Below are positions 48,221-58,256 of a DNA stretch of 64,000 nt, piece after piece. Position 1 is the stretch's first letter; every line of letters begins with the position of its first letter. The notes under the pieces were generated by a model. That model saw nothing but the letters and a program-made list of their open reading frames with translations, searched no databases and had not been told where the DNA came from. The stretch lies in NCBI RefSeq assembly GCF_030407815.1, contig NZ_JASDCS010000007.1:62001-126000 (forward strand), in the 5' to 3' direction. The position numbers were made by a program, and so were the translations under genes. Origin of the DNA: Psychrobacter sp. APC 3281. Lineage in GTDB: Bacteria > Pseudomonadota > Gammaproteobacteria > Pseudomonadales > Moraxellaceae.

Positions 48221-49051
48221 ATGAGCGAACAAGCGAATAATAAATCTATCAACGTTGGGGTAATCGGTGCAGGCGGGCGTATGGGTCGTATGCTTATCGA
48301 GGCAGTACAGAACAATCCGCAGACTGCATTAAAAGCAGCGATTGAGCGTCAAGGCTCTAGCCTAGTTGGAGCAGATGCAGGCGAAGTTGCTGCTATCGGT
48401 CATTTAAATGTACAAATCGTTGATGACTTAGCTGCTGTGATTAACGATATCGATGTACTGATTGATTTTAGCTTGCCTGACGCCACTGAAAAAAACATGC
48501 AAGTTTGTGCTGAGCATAACGTCGCTATGGTCATCGGGACGACAGGATTCAATGAACAGCAAGAACAAGTACTGGCAAAAGCAAGTGAGAAAATAACTAT
48601 CGTATATGCGGGTAACTATTCGACAGGCGTTAATTTATCATTGAAGCTACTCGGTATGGCTGCCAAAGCGTTTGGTAATGATGCTGATGTAGAAATCATC
48701 GAAGCCCATCATAAACACAAAATCGATGCACCTTCTGGTACGGCATATATGATGGCTGAAGCCGTCGCAGAAGCTCGCGGACAAAACCTAAAAGACGTCG
48801 CTATCTATGGCCGCGAAGGACAAACTGGCGAGCGCGAATCTGGGACAATCAGTATCCATGCAGTACGCGGCGGCGAAATCGTAGGTGATCATACTGTAAT
48901 GTTTATCGCAGATGGCGAAGTGGTCGAGATTACCCATCGTGCACGCGCGCGCATGACATTTGCCGCTGGTGCCGTACGTGCCGCAACGTGGGTCGTTGAG
49001 CAGGAAGTAGGTCAGTACAACATGCAAGATGTACTTGGATTAAGTGACTAA
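48221..49051 (+). CDS. dapB: 4-hydroxy-tetrahydrodipicolinate reductase
   Basis: DapB makes tetrahydrodipicolinate for lysine and diaminopimelate synthesis. GAGGRMGRM is the NAD(P)-binding loop; [15 protein letters not shown] contains the catalytic His/Lys. Length 276 aa, AAGG ribosome-binding site before the ATG. Confidence 0.97.
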   Translation: MSEQANNKSINVGVIGAGGRMGRMLIEAVQNNPQTALKAAIERQGSSLVGADAGEVAAIGHLNVQIVDDLAAVINDIDVLIDFSLPDATEKNMQVCAEHNVAMVIGTTGFNEQQEQVLAKASEKITIVYAGNYSTGVNLSLKLLGMAAKAFGNDADVEIIEAHHKHKIDAPSGTAYMMAEAVAEARGQNLKDVAIYGREGQTGERESGTISIHAVRGGEIVGDHTVMFIADGEVVEITHRARARMTFAAGAVRAATWVVEQEVGQYNMQDVLGLSD

Positions 49052-49127
49052 CGACTATTTATAGTTAATGGTTAATGATTGACTATAGCGTGATGACTGA
49101 TGACTTAATAGCAGCAAGGGAGCAGGT

Positions 49128-50054
49128 ATGAATAGTATCAAACGTTATGTTAGGCATAAAATGATTAGTGCTATTTGTACCATCAACCTTACGAGCCGTG
49201 TATGTTTGTCTGTCGGTGCGCTGAGTCTAGCGGTTCTACCAATTACCGTACAAGCCAGCACCTCTCAAACCTATGTCATTCATACCTATGGTGGGGCTAG
49301 TCTGTTACCTGCAGTAAGACAACAATTAAATAGTAGCGCAGACGGTGGCACGGTGACTACCTATCAAGATAAATTGGTACTGCGGACGACCGCACGTAAT
49401 TATCAGGCGGTACAGCAATTGTTGTCTCAGATTGACCGTCAGCCACAGGCATTGACGGTTGCCGTACGTGTTGGCAATAGTAGTAGCGGGCAAGGTAGTA
49501 TTCAGCAGGGTCAAGTCATTATTACCAATCGTGGTATTCAAGGTGCAGGGGTTATTAGTCAGCGTAGCAGCCAGCAGCAGGGTAATAATCTGTATCAAGT
49601 ACAAACACTATCTGGCAATGCGGCGAGTATCAGCACAGGTACTCTCTACTCACTGACTCAAACCTATAATGCTAATAAATATTCAACTTATCATCGTTCA
49701 GCTAACAATAATTTCAAACCACAGATCGTGATTCAGCAGCAAATACTACTGCCAACGACACAAGGGATTGCCGTCACGCCAAGACTGCTGCCTAATGGAC
49801 AGGTGGAAGTACAACTCTCCCAAGTGGAAGAAAGCTTAGTGCAGCCGAATTCATCTTATAATCAAATGAGTTCTACTAATAATACTAACCGTGCTAGCAA
49901 TGCTATTCGAGGTCAAAGATTGAACAGTACGATGATCTTGCCACGTGGACAATGGGTAACGATTGGACAGATTTCACAAAACTCAATCAGTAGTACTAGT
50001 AACAGTAGCCGTAATACCAATAATAGCGTGCCTATTTCTTTGCGAATTGACTAG
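49128..50054 (+). CDS. Small secretin-like periplasmic protein
   Basis: This 308-residue exported protein begins with a long signal peptide ending near VQAST (about 36-44). Residues ~50-110 resemble a secretin N-domain (LRTTARNYQAVQQLLSQIDRQ). The following part resembles a secretin core: LSGNAASISTG, then GIAVTPRLLPNGQVEVQLSQ, then STMILPRGQWVTIGQI. Full secretins are 500-700 residues, so this lacks most N-domains and perhaps part of the outer-membrane barrel. It is Gln/Asn/Ser-rich and follows dapB by 76 bp. Function unknown: possible pilotin-like partner or degenerate secretin. Confidence 0.72.
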   Translation: MNSIKRYVRHKMISAICTINLTSRVCLSVGALSLAVLPITVQASTSQTYVIHTYGGASLLPAVRQQLNSSADGGTVTTYQDKLVLRTTARNYQAVQQLLSQIDRQPQALTVAVRVGNSSSGQGSIQQGQVIITNRGIQGAGVISQRSSQQQGNNLYQVQTLSGNAASISTGTLYSLTQTYNANKYSTYHRSANNNFKPQIVIQQQILLPTTQGIAVTPRLLPNGQVEVQLSQVEESLVQPNSSYNQMSSTNNTNRASNAIRGQRLNSTMILPRGQWVTIGQISQNSISSTSNSSRNTNNSVPISLRID

Positions 50055-50072
50055 TTATTAAATCGTTACGCA

Positions 50073-50112
50073 CAAAAAAGCGCGATACGGGTATTAACCG
50101 TGCCGCGCTTTA
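50073..50112. terminator. Bidirectional terminator
   Basis: AAAGCGCG / CGCGCTTT outer stem with an inner CGG/CCG stem and an A-run on the left. It separates the secretin-like gene from the convergent decarboxylase. Confidence 0.82.
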
Positions 50113-50131
50113 TTGTGAAACATTACAAATA

Positions 50132-51313
50132 CTAGTCAATATAAACCACTTCTAGCGGTGGGAAACCATTGAACTCTACCGATGAGTACGAGTTGGTATA
50201 AGCACCAGTGGTGAGCCAGTAGATTTTATCACCAATCTCAAGCTCTTCTGGTAGCTGATAGCCTGCTTCTTCATACATAATATCAGTTGAATCACAGGTT
50301 GGGCCTGCCAGTACTACTGTGCCTTCACTAGTAGACGTCTCCATCTTAGGCGTATAGACAGGATACTTGATAGCTTCACCTAGCGTCTCGATTAAGCCTT
50401 GGAATAGACCAACGTCGGTATATACCCAACGAGTCAAATCAGTATCAGACTTACGAGATATCAGTACCACGTCACTGACCAATACACCTGAACCACCAAC
50501 CAACGAACGACCCGGCTCTAAAATAATCTCCGGCATCTCATTATCATCATAGTCGTCAGTCAGATAGCTGGTAATCTCTTCCGCGTAGACTTTGATAGGG
50601 TTGACTTCGCTAATGTAATTGGTCGGGAAGCCGCCGCCCAAATTGATCATTTGTAGCTTGATACCTTCTTCGTTCTTCATCCAGTCAAACATATATTTAA
50701 CTTTGGATAATGCATCATCCCATGCAGCGACGTCTTTTTGCTGGCTACCGACGTGGAATGAGATACCATAAGGAACCAAGCCCAACTCACGTGCTTGAAC
50801 CAGTAGGTCGATGGCCATATTAGGATGGCAACCAAACTTACGTGATAATGGCCATTCTGCTGTCTCTGAGCCTTGAACCAAGATACGCACAAATATTTTA
50901 GAACCTGGAGCGTGTTTGGCAATGTTTTTTAGATCCGCTTCTGAGTCAGTCGCATATAGATCGATACCTTTCTCAAAAGCATATTTAACATGTTCAGCTT
51001 TTTTGATGGTGTTGCCATATGAGATACGAGATGGCTCAACGCCGCAACCAAGCACGCGATCAAGCTCATAAATAGAGGCACAGTCAAAGTTTGAACCAAG
51101 GTTTGCCAATAGGTCGATTACTTCCACAGCAGGGCTAGCTTTCATTGCATAATGCAGTTTTGCATTAGGAAACAGGCTTACCATTTCATGGTATTTGGTT
51201 TCGATACGACTAAGGTCAACTACTAAGAAAGGCGTCTCGCGACCTTCAGCAGCCTTGGTAAATTTCTGCCAGCTGGCAGGTTCAAAATATTGGTCAATTT
51301 TGATCATTGTCAT
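50132..51313 (-). CDS. Ornithine/lysine decarboxylase, PLP fold type III
   Basis: This 393-residue enzyme is of the eukaryotic-type ornithine decarboxylase family. HYAMKAS (K58) binds PLP; EPGRSLVGG and GPTCDSTDIMYEEA hold the phosphate-binding and catalytic Cys regions. It is predicted to form putrescine from ornithine; lysine or arginine cannot be excluded. The frame allows starts at residue 1 or 3. It converges with the secretin-like gene. Confidence 0.9.
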   Translation of the reverse strand: MTMIKIDQYFEPASWQKFTKAAEGRETPFLVVDLSRIETKYHEMVSLFPNAKLHYAMKASPAVEVIDLLANLGSNFDCASIYELDRVLGCGVEPSRISYGNTIKKAEHVKYAFEKGIDLYATDSEADLKNIAKHAPGSKIFVRILVQGSETAEWPLSRKFGCHPNMAIDLLVQARELGLVPYGISFHVGSQQKDVAAWDDALSKVKYMFDWMKNEEGIKLQMINLGGGFPTNYISEVNPIKVYAEEITSYLTDDYDDNEMPEIILEPGRSLVGGSGVLVSDVVLISRKSDTDLTRWVYTDVGLFQGLIETLGEAIKYPVYTPKMETSTSEGTVVLAGPTCDSTDIMYEEAGYQLPEELEIGDKIYWLTTGAYTNSYSSVEFNGFPPLEVVYID

Positions 51314-51454
51314 AGTAGTAAACCTTTTGTGGAAACTGTATCGGTTATAAAAGTTATCGCCAAACAGTGAATGCTAAATATTAACACTCACTGTAGACGT
51401 AACTATGTGAAGGATGAAGACGAAATAAAAAAGATAAGAATAAAGAGTAGCGCT

Positions 51455-52009
51455 TTAAGAATTGACGGCTTGTGTCTGTTTTTCTGCTGATTGTGCTTCT
51501 TGCTTTTCACGTATTTTAAGAACTTTGCGGACTTTATCACGAGCACGAGTCTGTTTAAGACGAGACAAGTAGTCAACGAAGATTACGCCATTTAGGTGAT
51601 CCATTTCATGTTGGATACAAACAGCAAGCAGTCCTTCAACTACCTCGTCGATGACCTCACCGTTACCGTCTAACGCTTCAATACGGACTTTATTAGGACG
51701 TTCGACTTTGTCATAGACATCAGGTACAGATAAGCAGCCTTCTTCATACGGTTGCTTTTCTTCTACCAGTGGCGTGACTTTTGGATTGATAAAAACTCTA
51801 GGAGAGCTTTTGTCTTCAGACAAATCCATAACGATAAGCTGAATATGATGATCCACTTGACTGGCTGCAAGCCCGATGCCTTGAGCATCATACATCGTCT
51901 CGATCATGTCTGCGATTAAGGTTTTGATTTCAGCAGTCACTTCCTTAACAGGCTTGGCGATAGTACGCAAGCGAGGATCTGGGTAACTTAAGATAGGGAG
52001 TAGTGCCAT
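51455..52009 (-). CDS. def: Peptide deformylase
   Basis: Def removes the N-formyl group from new proteins. [17 protein letters not shown] (C92) and QHEMDH (H134, E135, H138) are the three metal-site motifs. Length 184 aa. The frame runs upstream to GTG at 52018, but this overlaps the GAGG ribosome site; ATG at 52009 is 8 nt after it. fmt is not adjacent. Confidence 0.96.
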   Translation of the reverse strand: MALLPILSYPDPRLRTIAKPVKEVTAEIKTLIADMIETMYDAQGIGLAASQVDHHIQLIVMDLSEDKSSPRVFINPKVTPLVEEKQPYEEGCLSVPDVYDKVERPNKVRIEALDGNGEVIDEVVEGLLAVCIQHEMDHLNGVIFVDYLSRLKQTRARDKVRKVLKIREKQEAQSAEKQTQAVNS

Positions 52010-52149
52010 AACGCTCACCTCAATGATAAGGACAAAATAGGGTTGATATTATAAGATAAATGGGGACAAAAGTAATGCTTATCAATACTTTCGCAGTCAT
52101 ATGATGCTATATGCAGATAGAAAGACTAAATTTCGATGATAAATGGCAT

Positions 52150-52180
52150 AAAAAAGCCCTGCTCAACGCAAGGCTTTGTT
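52150..52180 (-). terminator. Probable terminator of the GlsB-type gene
   Basis: AAAGCC / GGCTTT stem with a 13-nt loop (CTGCTCAACGCAA). Read on the minus strand it is followed by TTTTAT. Confidence 0.55.
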
Positions 52181-52242
52181 TATATAGTATTTTAATTAGC
52201 TAGTAATCATTTATGACTAAACTATGCATGGCTTATGAATAA

Positions 52243-52497
52243 TTATGCACGGCGTTTGTTTACAATCATTTCATATAGGAACAATAAAATAATTGCACCA
52301 ATTACTGAGAATATAAGCCCAGTGAAACCACCATCAGCGTTAATACCAATTAGACCAGCTAGGAAACCACCTAGCATTGCACCAACGATACCCAATACGA
52401 TAGTCATAATCCAACCCATAGGGTCGTTACCTGGTTTGATAGCACGTGCTAATAAACCTGCGACTAAACCTACAATAATCATCCAAATAAAGCTCAT
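52243..52497 (-). CDS. GlsB/YeaQ/YmgE-family membrane protein
   Basis: The 84-residue protein has three hydrophobic glycine-rich helices (IVGLVAGLLARAI; VLGIVGAMLGGFLAGL; GLIFSVIGAIILLFLY). Such transglycosylase-associated proteins are general stress-related; function poorly known. AGGAGAAT precedes the ATG. Confidence 0.87.
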   Translation of the reverse strand: MSFIWMIIVGLVAGLLARAIKPGNDPMGWIMTIVLGIVGAMLGGFLAGLIGINADGGFTGLIFSVIGAIILLFLYEMIVNKRRA

Positions 52498-52856
52498 GTT
52501 ATTCTCCTAATATTATTAATATTTATAATGTGTTACAAGTTTTGATAAATCTATTGTAAACACTCCTCGGACGCAAAAGTAAGCATAAAATGTTACTACT
52601 GTAGGGGCTATGTGAGGAAAAAGTCCGATTTGCTATCGAGTAAGGGCAATAAGTAAACGAAAGGTTACAAAGGTAGCAGTGGTGCTAACAGCGTTTATCA
52701 ATGTGGTACCTGTAGTGCCAAATTCATATAAATGAAGGCGTATAAATATTAGAAGTAAAAAACGCAGCCATCTATTAGATGAGCTGCGTTTATATAGAGG
52801 AAAATAAGAAGAGTTATTTCTTTATAAGAGCTGATTCTTTATCTTAGCTAGAAGCA
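52498..52856. other. Intergenic region with possible small RNA-like sequence
   Basis: 359 bases. It contains a GAGGAAAAAGTCCG-type string (52613-52626) and the hairpin at 52758. The string recalls the RNase P RNA signature, but no rest of that RNA fits. No gene seen. Confidence 0.4.
52758..52792 (-). terminator. Probable terminator of mpl
   Basis: AAACGCAGC / GCTGCGTTT stem with an inner ATCT/AGAT stem; on the minus strand it is followed by TTTTACTT. About 65 bp after the mpl stop. Confidence 0.7.
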
Positions 52857-54338
52857 TTAACCATTATGCAATGCGGTTAATAAACGCTGATGAATTCCTT
52901 CAAAGCCGCCATTTGACATAACTACAATCGCGTCACCTGCTTTTGCATGACTGCTGATATGCTCAATGATAGCATCAATGCTTGATAGTACTTGTTGGTT
53001 GCCGATAGCGTTGCTAGTAGCTTTGGCTTGTTCGATGACCTCTTTTAAGCCCCATTCCAAACCAGTAGGCTCGTACCATAATGTATAGTCAGCAAGTGCC
53101 GCTGATTGAGCCAAACTGTCTTGATGAATACCCATTTTCATGGTGTTGCTACGCGGCTCAATGATAGCCCAAATACGTCTATCAGCCAGCTTCTTTTTGG
53201 CACCATCTAATGTGGTCGTAATAGCTGTTGGATGATGGGCAAAATCATCAAAAACTAAGATATCATTGACATCGCCAATCAACTCCATCCGACGTTTAAT
53301 ACCAGCGAAATCTGATAAAGCAGCACAAGCAGTCTCAACACTGACGCCAACATCATAGGCCGCAGCCACAGCAACTAAAGCGTTATTGACGTTATGGATA
53401 CCGCTCATTGACCAGTTTACGATAGCAGAGGCATCTTCATTAGCGGCAAAACTGACTTTGAACTTACTACCATCTTCTTGAATTAGCTCAGCCTGCCAAT
53501 CGCTACTATCTTTTAGAGCACGCGCGTTTTCGCTGGTGTCAGCTAAAGTAGAGTCGATGACGGCAGTACGCCAGATAGGTGTCCAAACCCCTTTCGCTAG
53601 CGTATCTTCTAAACTAATGGTCGCGGCTGGCATAATAATTTTGCCAGTGCTTGGAATCATACGCACCATATGGTGGAACTGAGTTTGTATTGCATTGAGA
53701 TCCGCAAAGATATCTGCATGATCAAACTCAAGGTTATTCAAAATAGCAGTGCGCGGACGATAGTGAACGAACTTTGAGCGCTTATCAAAAAACGCAGAAT
53801 CGTACTCATCTGCCTCAATCACAAAGTAGCCAGATTTATCATAAGCGCTTTTATCAGCACCCAAATAGCTACTATGTGCAAACACTTGCTGTAAGTGCTC
53901 GTCAGTTGTATCAACTAGTGGTACACCACCAATCAAAAACCCTGCATCGATACCAGCATATTGTAATATCCACGCAAGCATAGTCGTGGTTGTGGTCTTA
54001 CCATGTGTCCCTGCAACGGCGATTACGTGGCGTGACTGCAATACTTGCTCAGATAAGAACTGCGGACCTGAGGTATAGCGCAAGCCATTATCTAGCATGT
54101 ACTCAATCACATCCATGCCGCGCTTCATCGCGTTCCCAACGACCACTAAGTCTGGCGTTGGTTGCAAGTGCTCTACCAGATAGCCTTCTTCGATAGTCAC
54201 GCCAGCATTTTCGAGCTGAGTGGACATAGGAGGATAGACATTGGCATCTGAACCCGTAACCGTATGCCCAAGCGCACGTGCTAGCAATGCCAGTGAGCCC
54301 ATAAAAGTACCACAAATACCAAGGATATGAATATGCAT
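52857..54338 (-). CDS. mpl: UDP-N-acetylmuramate:tripeptide ligase Mpl
   Basis: Mpl recycles murein tripeptide by joining it to UDP-MurNAc. The N-terminal fold opens MHIHILGICGTFMGSLALLA, the ATP loop is GTHGKTTTT (110-118), and the central domain has the expected NLEFDHADIF. Length is 493 residues, slightly longer than the E. coli protein (457). It is the Mpl subgroup rather than MurC on the HIHILGICGTFM start. Ribosome site is weak. Confidence 0.93.
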   Translation of the reverse strand: MHIHILGICGTFMGSLALLARALGHTVTGSDANVYPPMSTQLENAGVTIEEGYLVEHLQPTPDLVVVGNAMKRGMDVIEYMLDNGLRYTSGPQFLSEQVLQSRHVIAVAGTHGKTTTTTMLAWILQYAGIDAGFLIGGVPLVDTTDEHLQQVFAHSSYLGADKSAYDKSGYFVIEADEYDSAFFDKRSKFVHYRPRTAILNNLEFDHADIFADLNAIQTQFHHMVRMIPSTGKIIMPAATISLEDTLAKGVWTPIWRTAVIDSTLADTSENARALKDSSDWQAELIQEDGSKFKVSFAANEDASAIVNWSMSGIHNVNNALVAVAAAYDVGVSVETACAALSDFAGIKRRMELIGDVNDILVFDDFAHHPTAITTTLDGAKKKLADRRIWAIIEPRSNTMKMGIHQDSLAQSAALADYTLWYEPTGLEWGLKEVIEQAKATSNAIGNQQVLSSIDAIIEHISSHAKAGDAIVVMSNGGFEGIHQRLLTALHNG

Positions 54339-54502
54339 AGACGTTCCGTACGCGCTTGAATGAAAAGAATAGAGAGCTGATAAAATAAAATGTGAAGTGC
54401 CTAGCTGTCATCAGTAAAAATAACCACTTTGATAAACAACGACCAATATATCAGCTTGGCAAACAAGCAATCATTGTAAAGTAAACCCTGTTCGATGACC
54501 AA

Positions 54503-54527
54503 TAAAAAACGCCTAACAAGTAGGCGC
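54503..54527 (-). terminator. Terminator of the NlpE-like gene
   Basis: GCGCCTA / TAGGCG stem with loop CTTGT on the minus strand, followed by TTTTTTATT. Confidence 0.85.
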
Positions 54528-54629
54528 TATGTAGCTAATACAGTTTGGCTGTTTTAGTATGCAGCGATACGCCAACTAACAGTCAGCATGATGACGCTTT
54601 TATTTAAGTGATTCTTATTGATGCGCCTA

Positions 54630-55274
54630 TCATTTGCGAGATAACGTATAGTCATCCTCTAAATTATCGTGCTCATCGATCCGTATCAAGTGGTTGTCTT
54701 GGATATGGTAGGTCTCAATATTTTTTCCTTCATAGACAATAGTGATTTTGTCATTGTCTTGTCGGTAAATACCGGATTCGAGTAGGGGTGTTTTTGGTTT
54801 TTCAGGATTATGATAATAACTTGCTTTTAGTACGGAACCATCGGCGAATAAGTTCAATGTGACATCGATACTGTCGCAATCTGTACAAGAGACCATGCCG
54901 CCATAATCGCCCATCAATGTTGCTTTCAGCATACTGCTTTTTGCTTCTGATCGTTCCATAGAGCTGTCTGCATAGGTATCTTTATTTGACTGAGCAGCAG
55001 CAATTAATGATTGCCCTTCAACCATCTCGCCTGTCTCATCATCATTCGCTAGCTCAGCATTTCTAGCATTGTCATCTTGCAATGATTGTGAAGCCTCCTG
55101 CGACTCAGAACCAGTCGACGCGAACGTAGATACCATTTCTTTATCGGTATTGGACGAGGCACTATCACAGCCTACGAGTAGCACGCATAGTGACGCTACA
55201 AGTAACGAAGGACGCCACCGTTTTACGATAGCAAGCGTGGTAGAGCGAACGGGAGCAAAATATATCATGGTCAT
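54630..55274 (-). CDS. NlpE-like lipoprotein
   Basis: The protein has a signal peptide with lipobox LVGC, then a Ser/Glu-rich linker, then a domain with MVSCTDCDSIDVTLNLFADG and YYHNPEK that matches the N-terminal NlpE pattern (CxxC-like, envelope stress and copper response). The frame opens at TTG 55295, but ATG at 55274 or 55268 is likelier. It is about 214 residues. A role as envelope or metal sensor is inferred from the family. Confidence 0.75.
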   Translation of the reverse strand: MTMIYFAPVRSTTLAIVKRWRPSLLVASLCVLLVGCDSASSNTDKEMVSTFASTGSESQEASQSLQDDNARNAELANDDETGEMVEGQSLIAAAQSNKDTYADSSMERSEAKSSMLKATLMGDYGGMVSCTDCDSIDVTLNLFADGSVLKASYYHNPEKPKTPLLESGIYRQDNDKITIVYEGKNIETYHIQDNHLIRIDEHDNLEDDYTLSRK

Positions 55275-55710
55275 ACCAAAAACAGTTTTTAACAAGTATT
55301 TTTCAAGCTCATCTATACTATCGACAACGTAAAGCCATTGTCAAAGATAAGGATAATAAGGCATGGGCGCGTAGTAATAATATAAATTAAGAACTTGACA
55401 GCATTATCTTATATTCAAAATACAGATAGCTTATGAGTAGAAAGCGACAAATATCTAATGCTTATCCGTTTATAAGGTAAGCTGACTAAAGATATCAAAG
55501 GCTTGAAAATATCTCTGTGGGCTTTTTGTTGTTGGCCTCATATCTAAAAGACATGAGTTGGTAGTAGAAAGTCCTATAGGTATCGCTAATATGGATTGTA
55601 AGGTCGGGTTAATAGTAGATAAAAAAACAGACATTGTATCGAAGATAGCAATGTCTGTTTTAAAAGCAAAACTAGGAAAGAAACCTAACGTTTTATTAAG
55701 TCATAAGATA
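55275..55710. other. Intergenic region upstream of the NlpE-like gene
   Basis: About 436 bases holding the dsbB terminator (55623-55664). A 60-codon plus-strand frame at 55558-55740 crosses that terminator and the dsbB end and is not considered a gene. Confidence 0.45.
55623..55664 (-). terminator. Terminator of dsbB
   Basis: The perfect stem AAAACAGACATTG / CAATGTCTGTTTT (loop of 12 nt), followed on the minus strand by T's. Confidence 0.85.
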
Positions 55711-56223
55711 CTAATTGGCAGATTTTACGATACGCATTAATATCAAGACATGTACGATCAGCAGCATACTAAATAGAATCAACGACTGCTCAGGGATACT
55801 TAATCCCATAAGCGTCCAATCAACAGAGGCACATTCGCCAGATCCTGCAAAAACTTCTTCGAATACTTGTAAGATAGGGAGGGTATCAAGCCAATAGTTC
55901 AGTCCTGGACCACAAGAAGGTACTTGGTCAGCAGGCAGGTGTTGCAGCCATACATGGCGCGCTGCTACTGCAGTTGCCCAGCCAATACCTACTAAACTAC
56001 CAAGCCATAGCAGTAGTCTTATTACTTTAGACTTAGGATTAAATAACGCTGATATCAGGGCAAATCCGCCCATGACGATTAGACCAACACGCTGAAAAAT
56101 ACAGAGCGGGCAAGGTGAAAGCCCTAAATGACGCTGTAAATAAAACAGCGCAAAACTCATGCCTATGATGGCCATTATCACCAAAAATACTTGCAGGTTA
56201 CGGTAAGTGGTTAGCTGTCGCAT
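55711..56223 (-). CDS. dsbB: Disulfide bond formation protein DsbB
   Basis: DsbB reoxidises DsbA and passes electrons to quinones. Four helices are seen; the redox pairs are SPCPLC (C38, C41) and C104/C131 in the second periplasmic loop. Length 170 aa, as the family. It lies 35 bases from a stretch upstream of gshA; a thiol-related grouping is possible but not proven. Confidence 0.93.
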   Translation of the reverse strand: MRQLTTYRNLQVFLVIMAIIGMSFALFYLQRHLGLSPCPLCIFQRVGLIVMGGFALISALFNPKSKVIRLLLWLGSLVGIGWATAVAARHVWLQHLPADQVPSCGPGLNYWLDTLPILQVFEEVFAGSGECASVDWTLMGLSIPEQSLILFSMLLIVHVLILMRIVKSAN

Positions 56224-56328
56224 TGTGCGGTTACTCTTATGGGTTTATCTATAATAGATGTAGGGTAGCAGTCAAGATTAAGCAGTCAAAATTTTACAGT
56301 CAGTACTTAGCAATTAATAACTAGCAAC

Positions 56329-57912
56329 TTAGCGATACTGCTGTAAAAATTCCATAAAGTCTTCTGTTTCAGACTGCTCAATTTCAGCTTGCTGTAAGAT
56401 AGATTTTTCTGCTAATACCTCGTATTTAGCTTGAGTATTTGGACTAAGTGTCTGCTGTAATAAAGACTCGCGATGCTGCTGAGCCAACGTGAATCCAAGC
56501 TGCCATAAGCTGCCTAAGCGTTTGCTATCGGAATTTACTTGTGCAGAGATAGTCGACTCAGAGTGTCCTGCTTTGCCTTGCATTAGTGCTACAGCTGCAC
56601 GGTAATCATTACCACCGTAGTGAGCATCAAGCAGTGCAGCAAGCGGCTGCATACGCTCTAGATGAGTTAGCATCCAGCTTTCGAGTGACTGCTCTTGGCC
56701 ATTATTGATAATATGCAAGTCATCACGGCGACCTTCATTGACCACACGCTCAAGATTGATAGCGAGCGTGTCTTCTTCTTCAGGTAGCAGGTCTGGTGAA
56801 TCACTGAACAGGCAATACAGCGCCATCACTTCCAAGAAGCAAGCGCTAGAGAGGCGAATACCTACGTCACTGTATGGGTCAAGATCGATAGCACGGAACT
56901 CGACATAGGCGATACCGCGACGCTCAAGCGCTTCGGTTGGTGTTTCACCGCTCATTGCGATTTGTTTAGGACGAATAGGGCTGTAGTACTCGTTTTCTAT
57001 CTGTAAAATATGATTGTTAATTTGAATCGGGTTGCCATCTTCGTCTTCTAAGCCAAGCTTAGCAAAGCTTTCGTGCGGTGTTTGAATGGCACGGCGCAGA
57101 CCATCGACATACTCTGGCAAATAGTTATAACGGATATCAAGCTGCTCTTGCACGCTATTGGTATAGCCAAGCTTACCCATACGTAGGCTAGTCGCAGCAG
57201 GTTTGTAATAGGTTGAACCATTAAGCAATTCTAAATCGTGCTCACGCCCTGCCAAGAAACAAGGACAAACGCTAGGACTGGCACCTAGCAAATATAAAAC
57301 AAGGCTGGTTAGACGTTTAAAGTTGCGAATCAGCCCTAGGTATTTTTCGTTTTTGAACTCTGTCAGCGTTTGGCTTTGTGCGGTCGGCGTTTTGGCTTGC
57401 CACGTCTCAAACAACGTATCACCAAAAGACAAGTTGTAATGTAAACCAGCAATCGTCTGCATGCGGCGACCATAGCGGATACCAAGGCCACTACGATATA
57501 AAGTTTTTAGCTTACCCGTATTAGAGCTACCATAATCAGCTAGTGGGATATCTTCGTCTTTAGAAGACAACATGCATGGCATCGATAATGGCCACATTAG
57601 CTCACCTTCAGGTATACCCTGATAGACTAATACGTGCAATTGGCGCAGCATATTGAGGGTCTCTTTTGGTGAGGACTTTGGTTCGGTGATGAGCTCAAGC
57701 AAGCTTTCTGAGTAATCGGTAGTAATAAAAGGGTGGGTAAGTTTTGACCCAAGTTTGGCTGGATGCGGAGTCTGTGCCAAGAAACCATCAGGCTTTACGC
57801 GCAGGCCCTCTTTTTCAATACCGCGGAGCATACCCGTTAAGTGTTGGCTATCAAACCAATTAGGGATTTCGAAATTAACAAAGCTACTCGCAAAATTACT
57901 CATAATAGTCAT
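56329..57912 (-). CDS. gshA: Glutamate-cysteine ligase
   Basis: GshA makes gamma-glutamylcysteine for glutathione synthesis. The 527 residues match the proteobacterial type 1 family: GIEKEGLRV (31-39), then LGASPSVCPCF and EVMALYCLFSDSP. Starts at residue 1 or 4 are possible; ribosome site unclear. It is co-oriented with dsbB downstream and erpA upstream, with a terminator between. Confidence 0.94.
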   Translation of the reverse strand: MTIMSNFASSFVNFEIPNWFDSQHLTGMLRGIEKEGLRVKPDGFLAQTPHPAKLGSKLTHPFITTDYSESLLELITEPKSSPKETLNMLRQLHVLVYQGIPEGELMWPLSMPCMLSSKDEDIPLADYGSSNTGKLKTLYRSGLGIRYGRRMQTIAGLHYNLSFGDTLFETWQAKTPTAQSQTLTEFKNEKYLGLIRNFKRLTSLVLYLLGASPSVCPCFLAGREHDLELLNGSTYYKPAATSLRMGKLGYTNSVQEQLDIRYNYLPEYVDGLRRAIQTPHESFAKLGLEDEDGNPIQINNHILQIENEYYSPIRPKQIAMSGETPTEALERRGIAYVEFRAIDLDPYSDVGIRLSSACFLEVMALYCLFSDSPDLLPEEEDTLAINLERVVNEGRRDDLHIINNGQEQSLESWMLTHLERMQPLAALLDAHYGGNDYRAAVALMQGKAGHSESTISAQVNSDSKRLGSLWQLGFTLAQQHRESLLQQTLSPNTQAKYEVLAEKSILQQAEIEQSETEDFMEFLQQYR

Positions 57913-58256
57913 CTATTGTTATTTATTATGGCGGATCAAAACACGATAAGCGTTTGTCCATAAAATAGGTAAATGTTAGGTCAATAATTCCGTCAGTTTA
58001 GCTCAAAGCTGTCTTGAAAACCACGGACAATTACAAATACGATAAGCTTTAGGCAACGCGATTTGTGAGGATTTTGACCTTATTTTTGATACAAATTCAT
58101 CTCGAATATAGCGTTATTCTAGCCAGACAGTTTGATAAAAAAAGCATCTACCTGAGAGATAGATGCTTTGTTCATTATGCCTACAAGCCATTTGACATAG
58201 TATTGGCACACTATCACATTATCTTGATAATCATAGCGCGACCGCGTCTATTTATC
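57913..58256. other. Intergenic region upstream of gshA
   Basis: 344 bases containing the erpA terminator (58137-58171) and presumably the gshA promoter. No other feature seen. Confidence 0.45.
58137..58171 (-). terminator. Terminator of erpA
   Basis: AAAGCATCTA / TAGATGCTTT stem, loop CCTGAGAGA, T-run on the minus strand. Confidence 0.88.

Noticed and set aside
52613..52640. GAGGAAAAAGTCCG string resembling the RNase P RNA core
   Set aside because: The signature is interrupted by extra A's, and the surrounding 300 bases do not provide the rest of the RNase P RNA (no second conserved core near the 3' end). It is likely chance.
55558..55740. 60-codon plus-strand reading frame
   Set aside because: It runs through the dsbB terminator hairpin into dsbB and has no family resemblance or ribosome-binding site.
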